A DNA stretch of 64,000 nt, taken from assembly GCA_016432545.1 (NCBI GenBank), contig CP066694.1, positions 868,001-932,000 on the forward strand. The letters are read 5' to 3'. Positions 49,100 to 57,262 of the stretch are shown here, one piece after another. Below the pieces are notes generated by a model. That model ran no database searches, was not told where the DNA came from, and saw only the letters and a program-made list of their open reading frames with translations. Source of the stretch: an archaeon. Lineage in GTDB: Archaea > Thermoproteota > Nitrososphaeria > Nitrososphaerales > Gagatemarchaeaceae. How positions within the stretch are numbered: position 1 is the first letter of the stretch; each line of letters starts with the position of its first letter. Made by a program: the position numbers and the translations under genes.

Positions 49100-50104
49100 T
49101 TGAAGATAGACGTCGAGGTGGCTTCATCTCCGGCCGAGGTGCCCGGGCTTGCGCGCAAGGCGGAGGAGATGGGGTTCGATTGTTTCTGGGTCAATGAGAC
49201 GAAGCACGACGCCTTCGTCCAGCTGGCGTTGGCGGCGGCGGGCACGAAGAGAATAGGGGTAGGGTCGTCGATAGCGCTGGCCTTTACGAGGAGTCCGACG
49301 ACGATTGCGTATGCGGCCTGGGACCTGCAGAGGCTGGCTGGGGGAAGGCTCCTTCTTGGGCTTGGGAGCCAGGTGAAGGGGCACATCGAACGCAGGTTCG
49401 GGATGAAGTGGGAGAGCCCGGCTTCGAAGATGAAGGACACGGTCCTCGCCGTCAGGGCGGTGTGGAAGTCGTGGCAGGAAGGCGTGCCTCTGCGCCACGA
49501 CGGGAGGTTCTACAAGCTCGACCTGATGACGCCATTCTTCAGCCCCGGGGCGATGGAGTGGCCCAAGATACCGGTCTACCTTGCCACTGTGAACGAGGGG
49601 ATGGCGCGGGTAGCCGGGCAGGTCGCCGACGGCGCCCACGTTCACCCCCTGCACACCGTGAAGTACCTCAGGGAGGTCCTCCGCCCCGCCCTTGACGAGG
49701 GGATGAAGAAGTCTGGAAGGAAGGGAGAGGACGTGACGGTCACTGCATCGGTCTTCTCTGCGGTCGGGAAGGACAGAAGGGAAGTCGTGGCCTCGAGGGA
49801 GGCTTGCAGGGGGCAGATTGCATTCTATGCATCCACGAGGACGTACAGGAAGGTAATGGAGGCTCACGGGTGGGGCGACGTCTGCGACAGGTTGCACGAG
49901 CTTTCGGTCAGAGGAGAGTGGGACAAGATGCCCGGCGAAGTCAGCGACGATGTGCTAGCAGAGATGGTCGTCGAGGGGACGTGGGACAAAATCGGACGAC
50001 TCCTGGTCGAGAAATACCGCGGGCTTGTTGATAGGGTGAGGCTCTACACGCCGTTCGATGGAGGAGACGATTGGAAGGCGCTGGCGGTGACGGCTAGGTC
50101 TTGA
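49100..50104 (+). CDS. F420-dependent LLM-class oxidoreductase
   Basis: Luciferase-like TIM-barrel enzyme, 334 aa, of the branch that includes F420-dependent methylenetetrahydromethanopterin reductase and F420-dependent glucose-6-phosphate dehydrogenase. Segments: EMGFDCFWVNETKHDAFVQLALAAAGTKRIGVGSSIALAFTRSPTTIAYAAWDLQRLAGGRLLLGLGSQVKGHIERRFG, and PVYLATVNEGMARVAGQVADGAHVHPLHTVKYL. The real substrate is unknown. TTG start. Overlaps the convergent O-methyltransferase gene by 11 nt. Confidence 0.87.
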   Translation: MKIDVEVASSPAEVPGLARKAEEMGFDCFWVNETKHDAFVQLALAAAGTKRIGVGSSIALAFTRSPTTIAYAAWDLQRLAGGRLLLGLGSQVKGHIERRFGMKWESPASKMKDTVLAVRAVWKSWQEGVPLRHDGRFYKLDLMTPFFSPGAMEWPKIPVYLATVNEGMARVAGQVADGAHVHPLHTVKYLREVLRPALDEGMKKSGRKGEDVTVTASVFSAVGKDRREVVASREACRGQIAFYASTRTYRKVMEAHGWGDVCDRLHELSVRGEWDKMPGEVSDDVLAEMVVEGTWDKIGRLLVEKYRGLVDRVRLYTPFDGGDDWKALAVTARS

Positions 50105-50672
50105 CGCTGATTTCTACTGCGTCAGGCTCCTCTTTGCCGACCCCATAGCGGAAGCCTGGGCTCTCATGGTAGGAGCTCTTGTAGTTGCCCGAGTTCCTTA
50201 CGTATTCGAGGTACTCTGCGACCTCGTTGGCGTGGGAGAGGACGTTGTCGGCCACGACGACGCTCCCCTCGTGGAGGAGCCCTTCGCATGCGCGGAGGTA
50301 GCCGATGTACTCGTCCTTGGCGGCGTCAAGGAAGACCATGTCGAACGGGCCCTTGAGTGTGGGTATCAGGACCTTTGCGTCCCCGACCAATATCTCGACC
50401 CTGTCTGAGAGTCCGGCCTTTGTGAGGTTCGAGAGCGCGACCCTGGCCATGTCCTCGCGGACTTCAAGGCAGGTGAGCTTCTGCCCGGGCTTTAGGTGGC
50501 GGGCCATGCGGATCGCGCTGTAACCCACGAGGGTCCCGACCTCCAGGATGGTGGAAGGGTTGTGCTTTTCCAGGACCTCGTCGAGGAAAGCGCCCCTCTT
50601 TGGGCCGATGATCGGAAGGCCCTGCTCCGGAGCGATCTTCTCGATGGACTGCAGCACTTCTTCGGGCTTCAT
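50094..50672 (-). CDS. SAM-dependent O-methyltransferase (class I, COMT-like)
   Basis: 192 aa. SAM-binding motif ILEVGTLVGYSAIRMARHLKPGQKLTCLEVREDMA, acidic metal-binding region MVFLDAAKDEYIGYLRACEGLL, and VVADNVLSHANEVAEYLEYVRNSG, with the metal-ligand Asp-Asn. Related to catechol/caffeoyl-CoA O-methyltransferases; substrate unknown. Confidence 0.85.
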   Translation of the reverse strand: MKPEEVLQSIEKIAPEQGLPIIGPKRGAFLDEVLEKHNPSTILEVGTLVGYSAIRMARHLKPGQKLTCLEVREDMARVALSNLTKAGLSDRVEILVGDAKVLIPTLKGPFDMVFLDAAKDEYIGYLRACEGLLHEGSVVVADNVLSHANEVAEYLEYVRNSGNYKSSYHESPGFRYGVGKEEPDAVEISVKT

Positions 50673-50772
50673 GGGATGGGATGGAGGTCTGGGCGCGTGT
50701 AAACCCTTCGGTGAACTGACGTTGGCCGGGACAATCTTTTAAGGCGGAGAGGGGCGGTTTCCATCTAGAGAC

Positions 50773-51114
50773 ATGTCCACCGAACAAGTAGACGTCAGGG
50801 AGGTACAGAGGCAGGTCTCGAAGGTCGTCGACCCCGAGATCGGTATGCCCATCGTCGAGATGAATCTAATCGACAAGCTGGACATCAAGGGGGGAGAAGT
50901 GGATGTAGAGTACCACGCGACCACGCAGTACTGCCCGCCGGTCTTCGCTCTGAAGATCTCCCAAGACATCAGAGACGGCCTGATGCAGGTGAAAGGCGTC
51001 AACTCAGTCAAGGTCGTCGTGACTGGACACTACTTCGCTGATGCGATTAACCGCCAGGTGAACAAGCCTTCGACCGATCAGGGCGCTCCGCCAGCGGAAG
51101 CCCCGAAGCAGTAG
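50773..51114 (+). CDS. MIP18/DUF59 family iron-sulfur assembly protein
   Basis: 113 aa. DUF59 domain: VSKVVDPEIGMPIVEMNLIDKLDIKGGEVDVEY, ATTQYCPPVFALKISQDIRDGLMQVKGVNSVKVVV. The Cys-Pro-Pro motif is the conserved Cys of the SufT/MIP18 family that helps insert Fe-S clusters. A taatcttttaa-type box is about 25-30 nt upstream of the ATG (leaderless). Confidence 0.88.
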   Translation: MSTEQVDVREVQRQVSKVVDPEIGMPIVEMNLIDKLDIKGGEVDVEYHATTQYCPPVFALKISQDIRDGLMQVKGVNSVKVVVTGHYFADAINRQVNKPSTDQGAPPAEAPKQ

Positions 51115-51741
51115 TCAGAGCAGGGTAAGAGCCGCGGAGAGTGCGCCGAGCCTAGCCGTTGAATCGTTACTCGCACCGCACAGGACCACTGCGTCTCCGT
51201 TCTTCGGACTGAGTCCTGCTCTGAGGAGCGACCAAGTGCCGCTTGGGAAGTCTCTCTCGCAGTCGTGGGACCCGCCAGGGACCGCGAACTTCCCCTCCTT
51301 GATGACGTAGGTCGTCGCGCCTGCAGCTCCCACAAGAATCGCTGCGTCGCGCTGGTCGATGCCGGTTGCGACCTTTCTGGCCCCGGAGCGGACCAGCATG
51401 CCCACATGATGGCTGCCTACCGTCAACCGAGAATCCTTGATTGAGATCATGGGCGAGAGGGCGCTGAGAGTCTCCCTGTACAAGCGCGCGCCTAAGACAG
51501 TCAGATGACAGCCCGTGGTGTCCGCATCGACGTATCCTTCTTCGCGGAGTTTCTTGAGGACGGTCCTAATCGATCCCTCCCCAAGCCCAATGTCCTGGGC
51601 CAGCGCCTGCCTGCCTATCGTCCTGGAGTTCCCAATCGTGAGGAATGCGAGGAGAAGGTGGGCCCTTGTAAACCCAGGCGACGGGCCCGGCTCGCTCTTC
51701 TCTCCGATGCTCAGGAGGGCCGCCAGGGGACGCAACCCCAT
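51115..51741 (-). CDS. HTH-DUF4443 transcription regulator
   Basis: 208 aa. N-terminal winged helix (HLLLAFLTIGNSRTIGRQALAQDIGLGEGSIRTVLKKLREEGYVDADTTGCHLTVLGARLY) followed by a C-terminal alpha/beta domain of the archaeal DUF4443 type (RDAAILVGAAGATTYVIKEGKFAVPGGS, AVVLCGASNDSTARLGALSAAL), which looks like a ligand-sensing domain. Divergently transcribed from the ECF S-component gene, whose promoter carries a 10-bp inverted repeat; the two are likely regulator and target. Confidence 0.82.
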   Translation of the reverse strand: MGLRPLAALLSIGEKSEPGPSPGFTRAHLLLAFLTIGNSRTIGRQALAQDIGLGEGSIRTVLKKLREEGYVDADTTGCHLTVLGARLYRETLSALSPMISIKDSRLTVGSHHVGMLVRSGARKVATGIDQRDAAILVGAAGATTYVIKEGKFAVPGGSHDCERDFPSGTWSLLRAGLSPKNGDAVVLCGASNDSTARLGALSAALTLL

Positions 51742-51835
51742 CGCTTCACTCTGGGGTTCTCTATAACTCGTTCCTCGACTGCGGGAGGATAGGCGAAGGG
51801 TTTGTGACGAGGACTCAAGACCGAGCGCTTAAATG

Positions 51836-51858
51836 GCTGGCTGGATTATCCAGCCAGC
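51836..51858 (+). promoter_or_regulatory. Perfect 10-bp inverted repeat (operator) over the ECF promoter
   Basis: GCTGGCTGGA-TTA-TCCAGCCAGC: perfect 10-bp arms, 3-nt spacer. It begins directly after the TATA box (cttaaat, 51828-51834) and ends one base before the GTG start at 51859, so it covers the expected transcription start of a leaderless mRNA. As RNA it would place a hairpin at the very 5' end, but repression by a dimeric DNA-binding protein is the simpler reading. Confidence 0.75.
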
Positions 51859-52407
51859 GTGAGGAGGGCGCAGGATGTTGCGGTAGTGGGGATATTTTCA
51901 GCCCTCGTCGTAGGCTCCGACTTTGCTCTCTATCCGCTCTATGGCATAAAGCTGATGGACACCCTGGTCTTCTTCGTGGCTTTCGCCTTCGGAGCAAGGG
52001 CGAGCGTCGGTGTGGCGGTCATCTCTGAGACGACTTGGAGCTATGTCAGTCCCATCGGGGCCGCGGGCGTGATTACTCCTTTCCTGGTAGGGGGAGAGCT
52101 CCTCTTCGTCCTTGCCGGTTGGTGGGCTTCGAAGGCGTGGGGGGACCGGTCGAAACTCCTCTCTCCAAATGCTATCTTCATCGGGGCGCTGATGCTGATC
52201 TGCGCCTTCGTCTGGGACTTCGAGACGAACGCGGCCACGGCCCTGATAGCAGGCTGGCCAACTGTGACTCTGCAGTCCGTTGGGGCTTGGGAGCTGAGCG
52301 GGATCCCGTTCGCGGTTGTACACGAGGCCGCTGACTTCGTCCTGGGGATGGTCTTGATACCCGCGATCCTGATGGTGGTTCCGAGGACGAGGGAGGCCGG
52401 GCCCTGA
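51859..52407 (+). CDS. ECF transporter S-component-like membrane protein
   Basis: 182 aa with about six helices. N-terminus VAVVGIFSALVVGSDFALYPLYGIKLMDTLVFFVAFAFGARASVGVAVISETTW is typical of ECF substrate-binding (S) components, with a short basic start and the AxxxA-type helix. No ECF ATPase or T component is adjacent. GTG start immediately after the operator. Followed by a DUF4430-like exported protein (one-base gap), suggesting a cobalamin or related cofactor uptake pair. Confidence 0.75.
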   Translation: MRRAQDVAVVGIFSALVVGSDFALYPLYGIKLMDTLVFFVAFAFGARASVGVAVISETTWSYVSPIGAAGVITPFLVGGELLFVLAGWWASKAWGDRSKLLSPNAIFIGALMLICAFVWDFETNAATALIAGWPTVTLQSVGAWELSGIPFAVVHEAADFVLGMVLIPAILMVVPRTREAGP

Positions 52408-52408
52408 C

Positions 52409-53107
52409 ATGGCGGGGAAGGGACTGCTGTATGGGGTCGTAGTGGTGATGGTGGCTGGGATACTGCTCACGTCCACGCTCGCGGTCCAGTACTACGCACT
52501 TTACCAGGCCCAGGCCTCTGCGTCGGAACAGCGGGCAGGCGAGCTGAGCGTAGCACTTGCGAAGTACAATTCGCTGGCGACTGACTACAGAACTTCCTTG
52601 CGCGACTACAACACGACCCTGTCGCTGCTTGCGAAGGCGGTCGCGAACCTGAACACCAGCACCCCCGCCTACGTGAACGCAAGCAGGGCACTCGCTACTC
52701 TCTGGGCGTCATACAAGGAGCTCGCAAGCGCTCAGGGAGGGAAGCCGCTGGTCTACCAGGTCAGGATGCTCCTGGACTTTGGGAACGGCACGTCAAGGTG
52801 GTACAACGACACGTCGATTCAGCCGGGATGGGACGGGTACGTAGCCACTTTGGTCTTCGTCGGCGGCAGGGTGGATGCGACCTGGTATCCGCAGTACGGA
52901 GAGCACTTCATCAACGGGATTGGAGGGGTCGAAAACGATTATGCGAACGACAAGTCATGGACTCTCTGGACGTGGAACTCAGCGAAGGGGTGGCAGAGTT
53001 CGACCCTGGGGGCCGACCAGGTACAGCTCGCCAACGGGACGGTCTTCGCCTGGGCCTACTGCGGATACGATCCGAACACCTTCGTCCCTACGTGCTCTCG
53101 GCCGTGA
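52409..53107 (+). CDS. Exported DUF4430-like (transcobalamin-type) protein
   Basis: 232 aa. An N-terminal anchor (GLLYGVVVVMVAGILLTSTLA) is followed by a helical linker rich in Ser/Asn glycosylation-type sites. The C-terminal domain has GGVENDYANDKSWTLWTWNSAKGWQSSTLGADQVQLANGTVFAWAYCGYDP, resembling DUF4430, the fold of the transcobalamin/intrinsic-factor C-terminal domain. Likely the extracellular binding partner of the S component. Family call by pattern. Confidence 0.65.
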   Translation: MAGKGLLYGVVVVMVAGILLTSTLAVQYYALYQAQASASEQRAGELSVALAKYNSLATDYRTSLRDYNTTLSLLAKAVANLNTSTPAYVNASRALATLWASYKELASAQGGKPLVYQVRMLLDFGNGTSRWYNDTSIQPGWDGYVATLVFVGGRVDATWYPQYGEHFINGIGGVENDYANDKSWTLWTWNSAKGWQSSTLGADQVQLANGTVFAWAYCGYDPNTFVPTCSRP

Positions 53108-53283
53108 CGGACTAGCGCCTAGTGGTCTATCGCCCGTAGAAGAGCGAGGGAGCGCCTCTGAATCTGGTGCTCCTCGGGCCGTTGAGCCGGATGTGCCTGC
53201 GTCGAGTCATGGACGCTACATGGCAGGCTGGCGCAGTTGAAGATGGGAATCAAGGATTTCTGACCTTCTGCTCAACTGGCTGC

Positions 53284-53292
53284 GTGCTTAAG
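53284..53292 (+). promoter_or_regulatory. TATA-like element of the HExxH gene
   Basis: gcttaagtg about 50 nt before the ATG at 53341. Implied 5' leader of about 25 nt contains aggaggag, a good Shine-Dalgarno just upstream of the ATG; a leadered gene, unlike most here. Confidence 0.4.
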
Positions 53293-53340
53293 TGCCGAGT
53301 AGCGGCCGCGTCCATCGAGTTGGCGGGTCAGGAGGAGAGG

Positions 53341-53688
53341 ATGAAAGCCCTGGTAGTCGCACTCGTCCTGGAGCGGCGCCCGGAGGAGGCCATCGAGGTC
53401 CTGAGCAAGTGGTACAAAGTGACCGTGCCCAGGCTCGGGGTCGGCGTGACCGAGGGGAAGACCAAGGGGATCGCTGCGGTATACTCGGGTAGAAGGAGGG
53501 AGATTCTCGCAGCCAACAGGGAGTACCTGTACGACCCGTTCGTGATAGTTCATGAGTTCTATCACCACCTTAGGACGATCGGCGGGACTCACAAGGGGAC
53601 TGAGAGGCAGGCTGACCTATTTGCGAACGGCTTCATCGCGGCTTATAGGAGCGCGGCTGCCGAGTGGGCGTCAAAGACCGACGGCTGA
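53341..53688 (+). CDS. Small zinc metallopeptidase-like protein (HEFYHH)
   Basis: 115 aa. The HExxH-type motif is VIVHEFYHHLRTIG (about residues 64-75), followed by ERQADLFANGFI, where the Glu/Asp residues could supply the third ligand (gluzincin-like EADxFA motif). Start chosen for its strong Shine-Dalgarno; the frame is open further upstream to 53167. A peptidase role is inferred; the short length leaves little beyond the metal site. Confidence 0.65.
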   Translation: MKALVVALVLERRPEEAIEVLSKWYKVTVPRLGVGVTEGKTKGIAAVYSGRRREILAANREYLYDPFVIVHEFYHHLRTIGGTHKGTERQADLFANGFIAAYRSAAAEWASKTDG

Positions 53689-53829
53689 CCAGATGTCCTC
53701 GTCATCGTCGAGGTCTACGTAGCCACATCGCTCGCACCTGGTACCCCGGATCTTTGCAGTCCTTTCTCCAGAGCCCACGGTCCTCTCGTATTCGAGCATT
53801 TGCCCAGCGTGGCATCTGTCGCAGATCAT
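53671..53829 (-). CDS. Zinc-ribbon mini-protein, 52 aa
   Basis: ATG 53829 to TGA 53671. CDRC near the N-terminus and CERC at residues 32-35 form a zinc ribbon, then an acidic tail (DLDDDEDIW). A TATA-like taaaatacc on the minus strand is about 25 nt upstream of the ATG. Overlaps the convergent metallopeptidase-like gene by 18 nt. Confidence 0.6.
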   Translation of the reverse strand: MICDRCHAGQMLEYERTVGSGERTAKIRGTRCERCGYVDLDDDEDIWSAVGL

Positions 53830-53908
53830 CCCAGCCGTTCGGACTGGGGTGGTATTTTAGGGCGGGGCAAAGGTTTAGGGATGAAGCCTCGGATGTGGGG
53901 GCCGAGAA

Positions 53909-54355
53909 ATGAAGATCGCGTTCAGCTCTCCTAGCGGCCCCGACGCGTGCATCTTCTGTAAGATTGTCTCGAGAAAAGAGGCCTCGCACATCATCTACGA
54001 GGACGAGAAGCACATCGCCTTCCTGGACGCGTTCCCCTTCTCAAGGGGACACACGCTCGTCTGTCCGAAGCAGCATGGAGAGACGATCTGGGACATGAAC
54101 GAGGCGGAGATCGCCGAGCTCTTCAAAGTCGCGTCGAGGGTCTCGAGGGCGGTCGTCGCCTCGACCGGCGCGGACGGTTTCAGGTTCGTGCAGAACAACG
54201 GTGAGGCGGCCAATCAGGTGGTCGCGCACGTCCATGTGCACGTCATACCCGTCAAGATGGAGGACAAGGGGAAGTTCGCCGACCGGAGACGCTTCTCTCC
54301 TGAAGAGATGGGGGAGGCGGCCGAGGCCATACGAGCGGAGATGCCGAAGCGCTAG
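53909..54355 (+). CDS. HIT-family hydrolase
   Basis: 148 aa. Histidine-triad nucleotide hydrolase/transferase. N-terminal zinc-type CIFCKIV, strand IIYEDEKHIAFLDAFPFSRGHTLVCPKQH and the HIT motif QVVAHVHVHVIPV. Probably acts on AMP-lysine or dinucleoside polyphosphates. ATG start. Confidence 0.93.
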   Translation: MKIAFSSPSGPDACIFCKIVSRKEASHIIYEDEKHIAFLDAFPFSRGHTLVCPKQHGETIWDMNEAEIAELFKVASRVSRAVVASTGADGFRFVQNNGEAANQVVAHVHVHVIPVKMEDKGKFADRRRFSPEEMGEAAEAIRAEMPKR

Positions 54356-55495
54356 CTAACCTGTGACGAAGACTGAGATTGAAGTTATCGCGGTGCCGGT
54401 GTCAGAACCTGTGACTGCGTAGATCGTGTACACGCCTGCTCCGTAGTGCTGGATGAAGTCGTGAAGGGAGAAGGCGAGCGCGTCCTGGGTTGAGGTGAAC
54501 TTCCAGGTGTCGGCATAGACTGTGATGCCTGACTGGAAGGAGGGACAGCCGAAGGAGCAGGGTTGGAGAACCCCGCCCGTCAGGGTGCCAGGGCCGTATT
54601 CGTGCGGGCCAGCGTTGAGCTGGGCGGGGGTCTCGGCCGTCGGGGGCGAGTCATAGGTGATGTAGACCGCCTTGGGCGCGGTGAAGGCTTGGAGGGTCGT
54701 CCCGGCGATTGAGACGTCGTATGTGCTGGAGACGGAAATCGTCAAAGCGATGTAGTAGTTTTCAAAGTCCTCGACGAAGTAGACCACCGTGCCGTCGTAG
54801 GCCACCCCTATGGAGACCCTGTTGTGCAAGGGGTTCAGGATGTTGATCCTGTGCCCGTTGTTGCAGCACTGAGAGTCGTTGTTCATCATCTGGTATTCGA
54901 GGGTCCGGATCGCTCCCTCTACCTCCGAAGTGGTGTAGAAGATCGGGCCGCTTGCCCGGTCGTAGGCTACGTTCTCCCCGACCGCCCCCTTGCCGCCGAG
55001 GAGCGAGTATCTCATGTAGGGAGAGTAGCCCTGAGTGTCGTAGTGGCTGAAGTATCCGTACCTGAGCATCGAGTTTGCGTGCTGCTGGGCCACGGGGTTG
55101 GGGCTTAGGGACACGGCCTGAAGGCCCGGCCTGTCCTGGTTGATCAGCGAGAGGGCGTAGGCGGCCAGCGTGTCGTAGTCCGGCGGGTAGGAGATCTTCG
55201 CCGACCCGTTCCCGATCAGGGGCGAGTAGATGGTGTAGTTCAGGGGAGGCCGTGCCGTGATCCCGAGGCCGCCGAAGATCGAGGACAGGAAAGAGGAGGC
55301 CGACTGTTCTGCCGACCTGAGGCCCGACTCGGCGTCGGGGGAGAGCGCTACGAAGGCGGCGACCAGGAGGACGACCACCAGGAGAAGGCCGAGGACGACT
55401 CCGGAGGCGCCCTGGCGCTTCGGCTCGGCAGGGACCACTGATGACGGGGAGGAGCGCCTCGCCTCGATGAGCATTGTAGAGACGCCGTCGGCCAC
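54356..55495 (-). CDS. Secreted/anchored CAP-superfamily protein
   Basis: 379 aa. N-terminal cytosolic stretch and membrane anchor (GVVLGLLLVVVLLVAAFVALS, about residues 30-52). The CAP (SCP/PR1-like) domain occupies about residues 105-235: ALSLINQDRPGLQAVSLSPNPVAQQHANSMLRYGYFSHYDTQGYSPYMRYSLLGGKGAVGENVAYD and HRINILNPLHNRVSIGVAYDG, with the conserved His/Glu. The C-terminal beta-rich domain is unassigned. Function outside the cell, unknown. Confidence 0.87.
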   Translation of the reverse strand: MADGVSTMLIEARRSSPSSVVPAEPKRQGASGVVLGLLLVVVLLVAAFVALSPDAESGLRSAEQSASSFLSSIFGGLGITARPPLNYTIYSPLIGNGSAKISYPPDYDTLAAYALSLINQDRPGLQAVSLSPNPVAQQHANSMLRYGYFSHYDTQGYSPYMRYSLLGGKGAVGENVAYDRASGPIFYTTSEVEGAIRTLEYQMMNNDSQCCNNGHRINILNPLHNRVSIGVAYDGTVVYFVEDFENYYIALTISVSSTYDVSIAGTTLQAFTAPKAVYITYDSPPTAETPAQLNAGPHEYGPGTLTGGVLQPCSFGCPSFQSGITVYADTWKFTSTQDALAFSLHDFIQHYGAGVYTIYAVTGSDTGTAITSISVFVTG

Positions 55496-55549
55496 GATAT
55501 TAAGCGAATAGCGCGCGGCCGACGTTCAAACCCGTCGAACGGAGGGGCC

Positions 55550-56197
55550 CTATGCTGAGAGGTCTTCGGTTTCTCTGGCGGCAAGGACCTCGGCAGGTAA
55601 CTCGGGGAAGCTGTCCCGCATCCTTTGCTCGGCGACCGCCGCTGCCTCCTCCATGACCTTCTGCGCATCTTCGTTGGCCACGTCGAAGTTCAGAGAGAGG
55701 CCGCCGGTGGTCCCGGCGTCGATCAGGACGCTGCTCAGGAGCCCGGATATCTCTCCGATCTCCTTGTCCGCTTCGGGGAGCGCGACCTGGAGACTCTCTT
55801 TCATGCTCCTGATCACCGACACGGCGGGGGCCAGGGTTGAGGCGATCTCGCCAAGGTCCGTGATCGTGCCGAGGCGCAGGGAGATCTGCTCAAGGGCGAG
55901 CTGGGCCTGAGTCACGACCTTGCCCATCTTGCGTACCTCGGTGAGCTCGTTCGCGTAGACCGCCGCGTGCGCGGTGTCGTGCTTTGCGAGAGAGGTGACG
56001 ACTCCCCGGAATATGACGGAGTCGCGCTGTTTTATCCGGTTGACTGTGCTGTCGAGCTGCGAAATCAGGACGCGGATCTGCCGATTAGCCTGGTCGATCT
56101 GCGGCTTGAGAGGCGTGGGAGGGCGTACCGAGTCCTTGAGCCTGTCGATAATGCCCGGACCTTGTTCCTTCTTCTCCCACTTGTTTGCAAATCCCAT
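55550..56197 (-). CDS. cdvB: CdvB / ESCRT-III-like cell division protein
   Basis: 215 aa. Snf7-fold helical protein: GFANKWEKKEQGPGIIDRLKDSVRPPTPLKPQIDQANRQIRVLISQLDSTVNRIKQRDSVIFRGVVTSLAKHDTAHAAVYANELTEVRKM is the alpha1-2 region typical of archaeal CdvB paralogues. The ATG 56197 is supported by a TATA box (gaaatata, minus strand, near 56225-56232) about 28-35 nt upstream; the frame extends further upstream but as non-coding-type sequence. CdvA and CdvC are not nearby, so this is probably a stand-alone paralogue. Confidence 0.85.
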   Translation of the reverse strand: MGFANKWEKKEQGPGIIDRLKDSVRPPTPLKPQIDQANRQIRVLISQLDSTVNRIKQRDSVIFRGVVTSLAKHDTAHAAVYANELTEVRKMGKVVTQAQLALEQISLRLGTITDLGEIASTLAPAVSVIRSMKESLQVALPEADKEIGEISGLLSSVLIDAGTTGGLSLNFDVANEDAQKVMEEAAAVAEQRMRDSFPELPAEVLAARETEDLSA

Positions 56198-56329
56198 GAT
56201 GTCTCGTCGGATGCTCGAACTTCCTATATTTCGCGGGCTCAAAACCAGATGCCAGTTTGGGCAAAATATTTTGACGCGAGGTCTTGGAGGAGGTCTGGGC
56301 TTGAAGAATAGCAGGGACGGCGCTGTAAA

Positions 56330-57043
56330 TTGAGGATAGCGGAGGGCATAGCGTACCTGACTGCCGCCGAGATGGCGGAGGTGGACAGGGAAGCTGTCGA
56401 GGAGTTCGGGATTGGAGTGCCCACGTTGATGCAAAGGGCTGGGGAGGGCGCGGCCGAGGTGGCGAAGTTGATGCTCGGAGGCGAGGTCCGGGGGCGCGCC
56501 GTCTCCGTTCTGGCGGGGAAGGGGAACAATGGAGGGGACGGGCTTGTGGTGGCCCGGGTTCTGAAAGGATGGGGCGCCGCGGTCGAGGTGATTCTTGGTG
56601 TGGGGAGGGCGTCCCTCAGGGAGGCGCCGTCGAAGCAGCTGGCACTGGCTGAGGGGGCCGGGGTCGAGGTCTTCGGGCAAGCTAGGGCCTTGGGGGAGCC
56701 TGACCTCATTGTGGACGCGCTTCTGGGGTACAATGCGAGGGGAGACCCGAGAGAAGCTGTCGCGAAGCTGGTCAGGGAGGCGGGCGCATCAGGGTCGAGG
56801 ATTCTTGCGCTCGATGTTCCCTCGGGGTTAGACTCGACATCGGGAGGGCGCGGAGAGCCATGCGTGGTCGCAAGCGCGACCGCGACGTTCGGGCTGCCGA
56901 AGGTAGGGCTCCTCGAGGCGAAGGAGGCGGGCGTCGTGGGGGACCTCTACCTGGTCGACATCTCACTGCCAGAGGAGGCGTACAGGAGGGTCGGGATGAG
57001 AGGTTCTCCGTTCGATGGGAAGCGGCTCCTAAGACTCTGGTAG
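56330..57043 (+). CDS. nnrE: NAD(P)H-hydrate epimerase domain protein
   Basis: 237 aa. YjeF_N domain: MAEVDREAVEEFGIGVPTLMQRAGEGAAEVAKL, VLAGKGNNGGDGLVVARVL, LIVDALLGYN and ALDVPSGLDSTSG. Repairs R-form hydrated NAD(P)H. Only the epimerase part is encoded; the C-terminal dehydratase domain found fused in many archaeal and bacterial Nnr proteins is absent. TTG start. Confidence 0.9.
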   Translation: MRIAEGIAYLTAAEMAEVDREAVEEFGIGVPTLMQRAGEGAAEVAKLMLGGEVRGRAVSVLAGKGNNGGDGLVVARVLKGWGAAVEVILGVGRASLREAPSKQLALAEGAGVEVFGQARALGEPDLIVDALLGYNARGDPREAVAKLVREAGASGSRILALDVPSGLDSTSGGRGEPCVVASATATFGLPKVGLLEAKEAGVVGDLYLVDISLPEEAYRRVGMRGSPFDGKRLLRLW

Positions 57044-57089
57044 GCCGGCCCGATACAACGCTTTTCAACTCAACGGCCAGCGGAGAGGC

Positions 57090-57257
57090 ATGAAGTCGGC
57101 GGAGGAGGACATGGGATGTCCGAAGTGCCATCGCTTTGAGCTCAGGGAGCATCCGGAGGGAGTCAGGTGCAGGTTCTGCGGCTACGCTTTGACTCCGGGA
57201 GAAGCGGACAAGTTCAGGCTCTTCAGGCTCCTCAAGGAAGAGTCAAAGAGAAACTGA
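57090..57257 (+). CDS. Zinc-ribbon mini-protein, 55 aa
   Basis: ATG 57090 to TGA 57257. CPKC and CRFC about 18 residues apart give a zinc ribbon; the rest is a basic helix (ALTPGEADKFRLFRLLKEESKRN). Follows nnrE on the same strand with a 46-nt gap. Unknown function. Confidence 0.55.
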   Translation: MKSAEEDMGCPKCHRFELREHPEGVRCRFCGYALTPGEADKFRLFRLLKEESKRN

Positions 57258-57262
57258 GGCGG

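Noticed and set aside
55550-56680. 376-aa version of the CdvB-like protein
   Set aside because: The 160-residue upstream part is Pro/Arg/Ser-rich antisense to nnrE; the TATA box and family N-terminus support the ATG at 56197.
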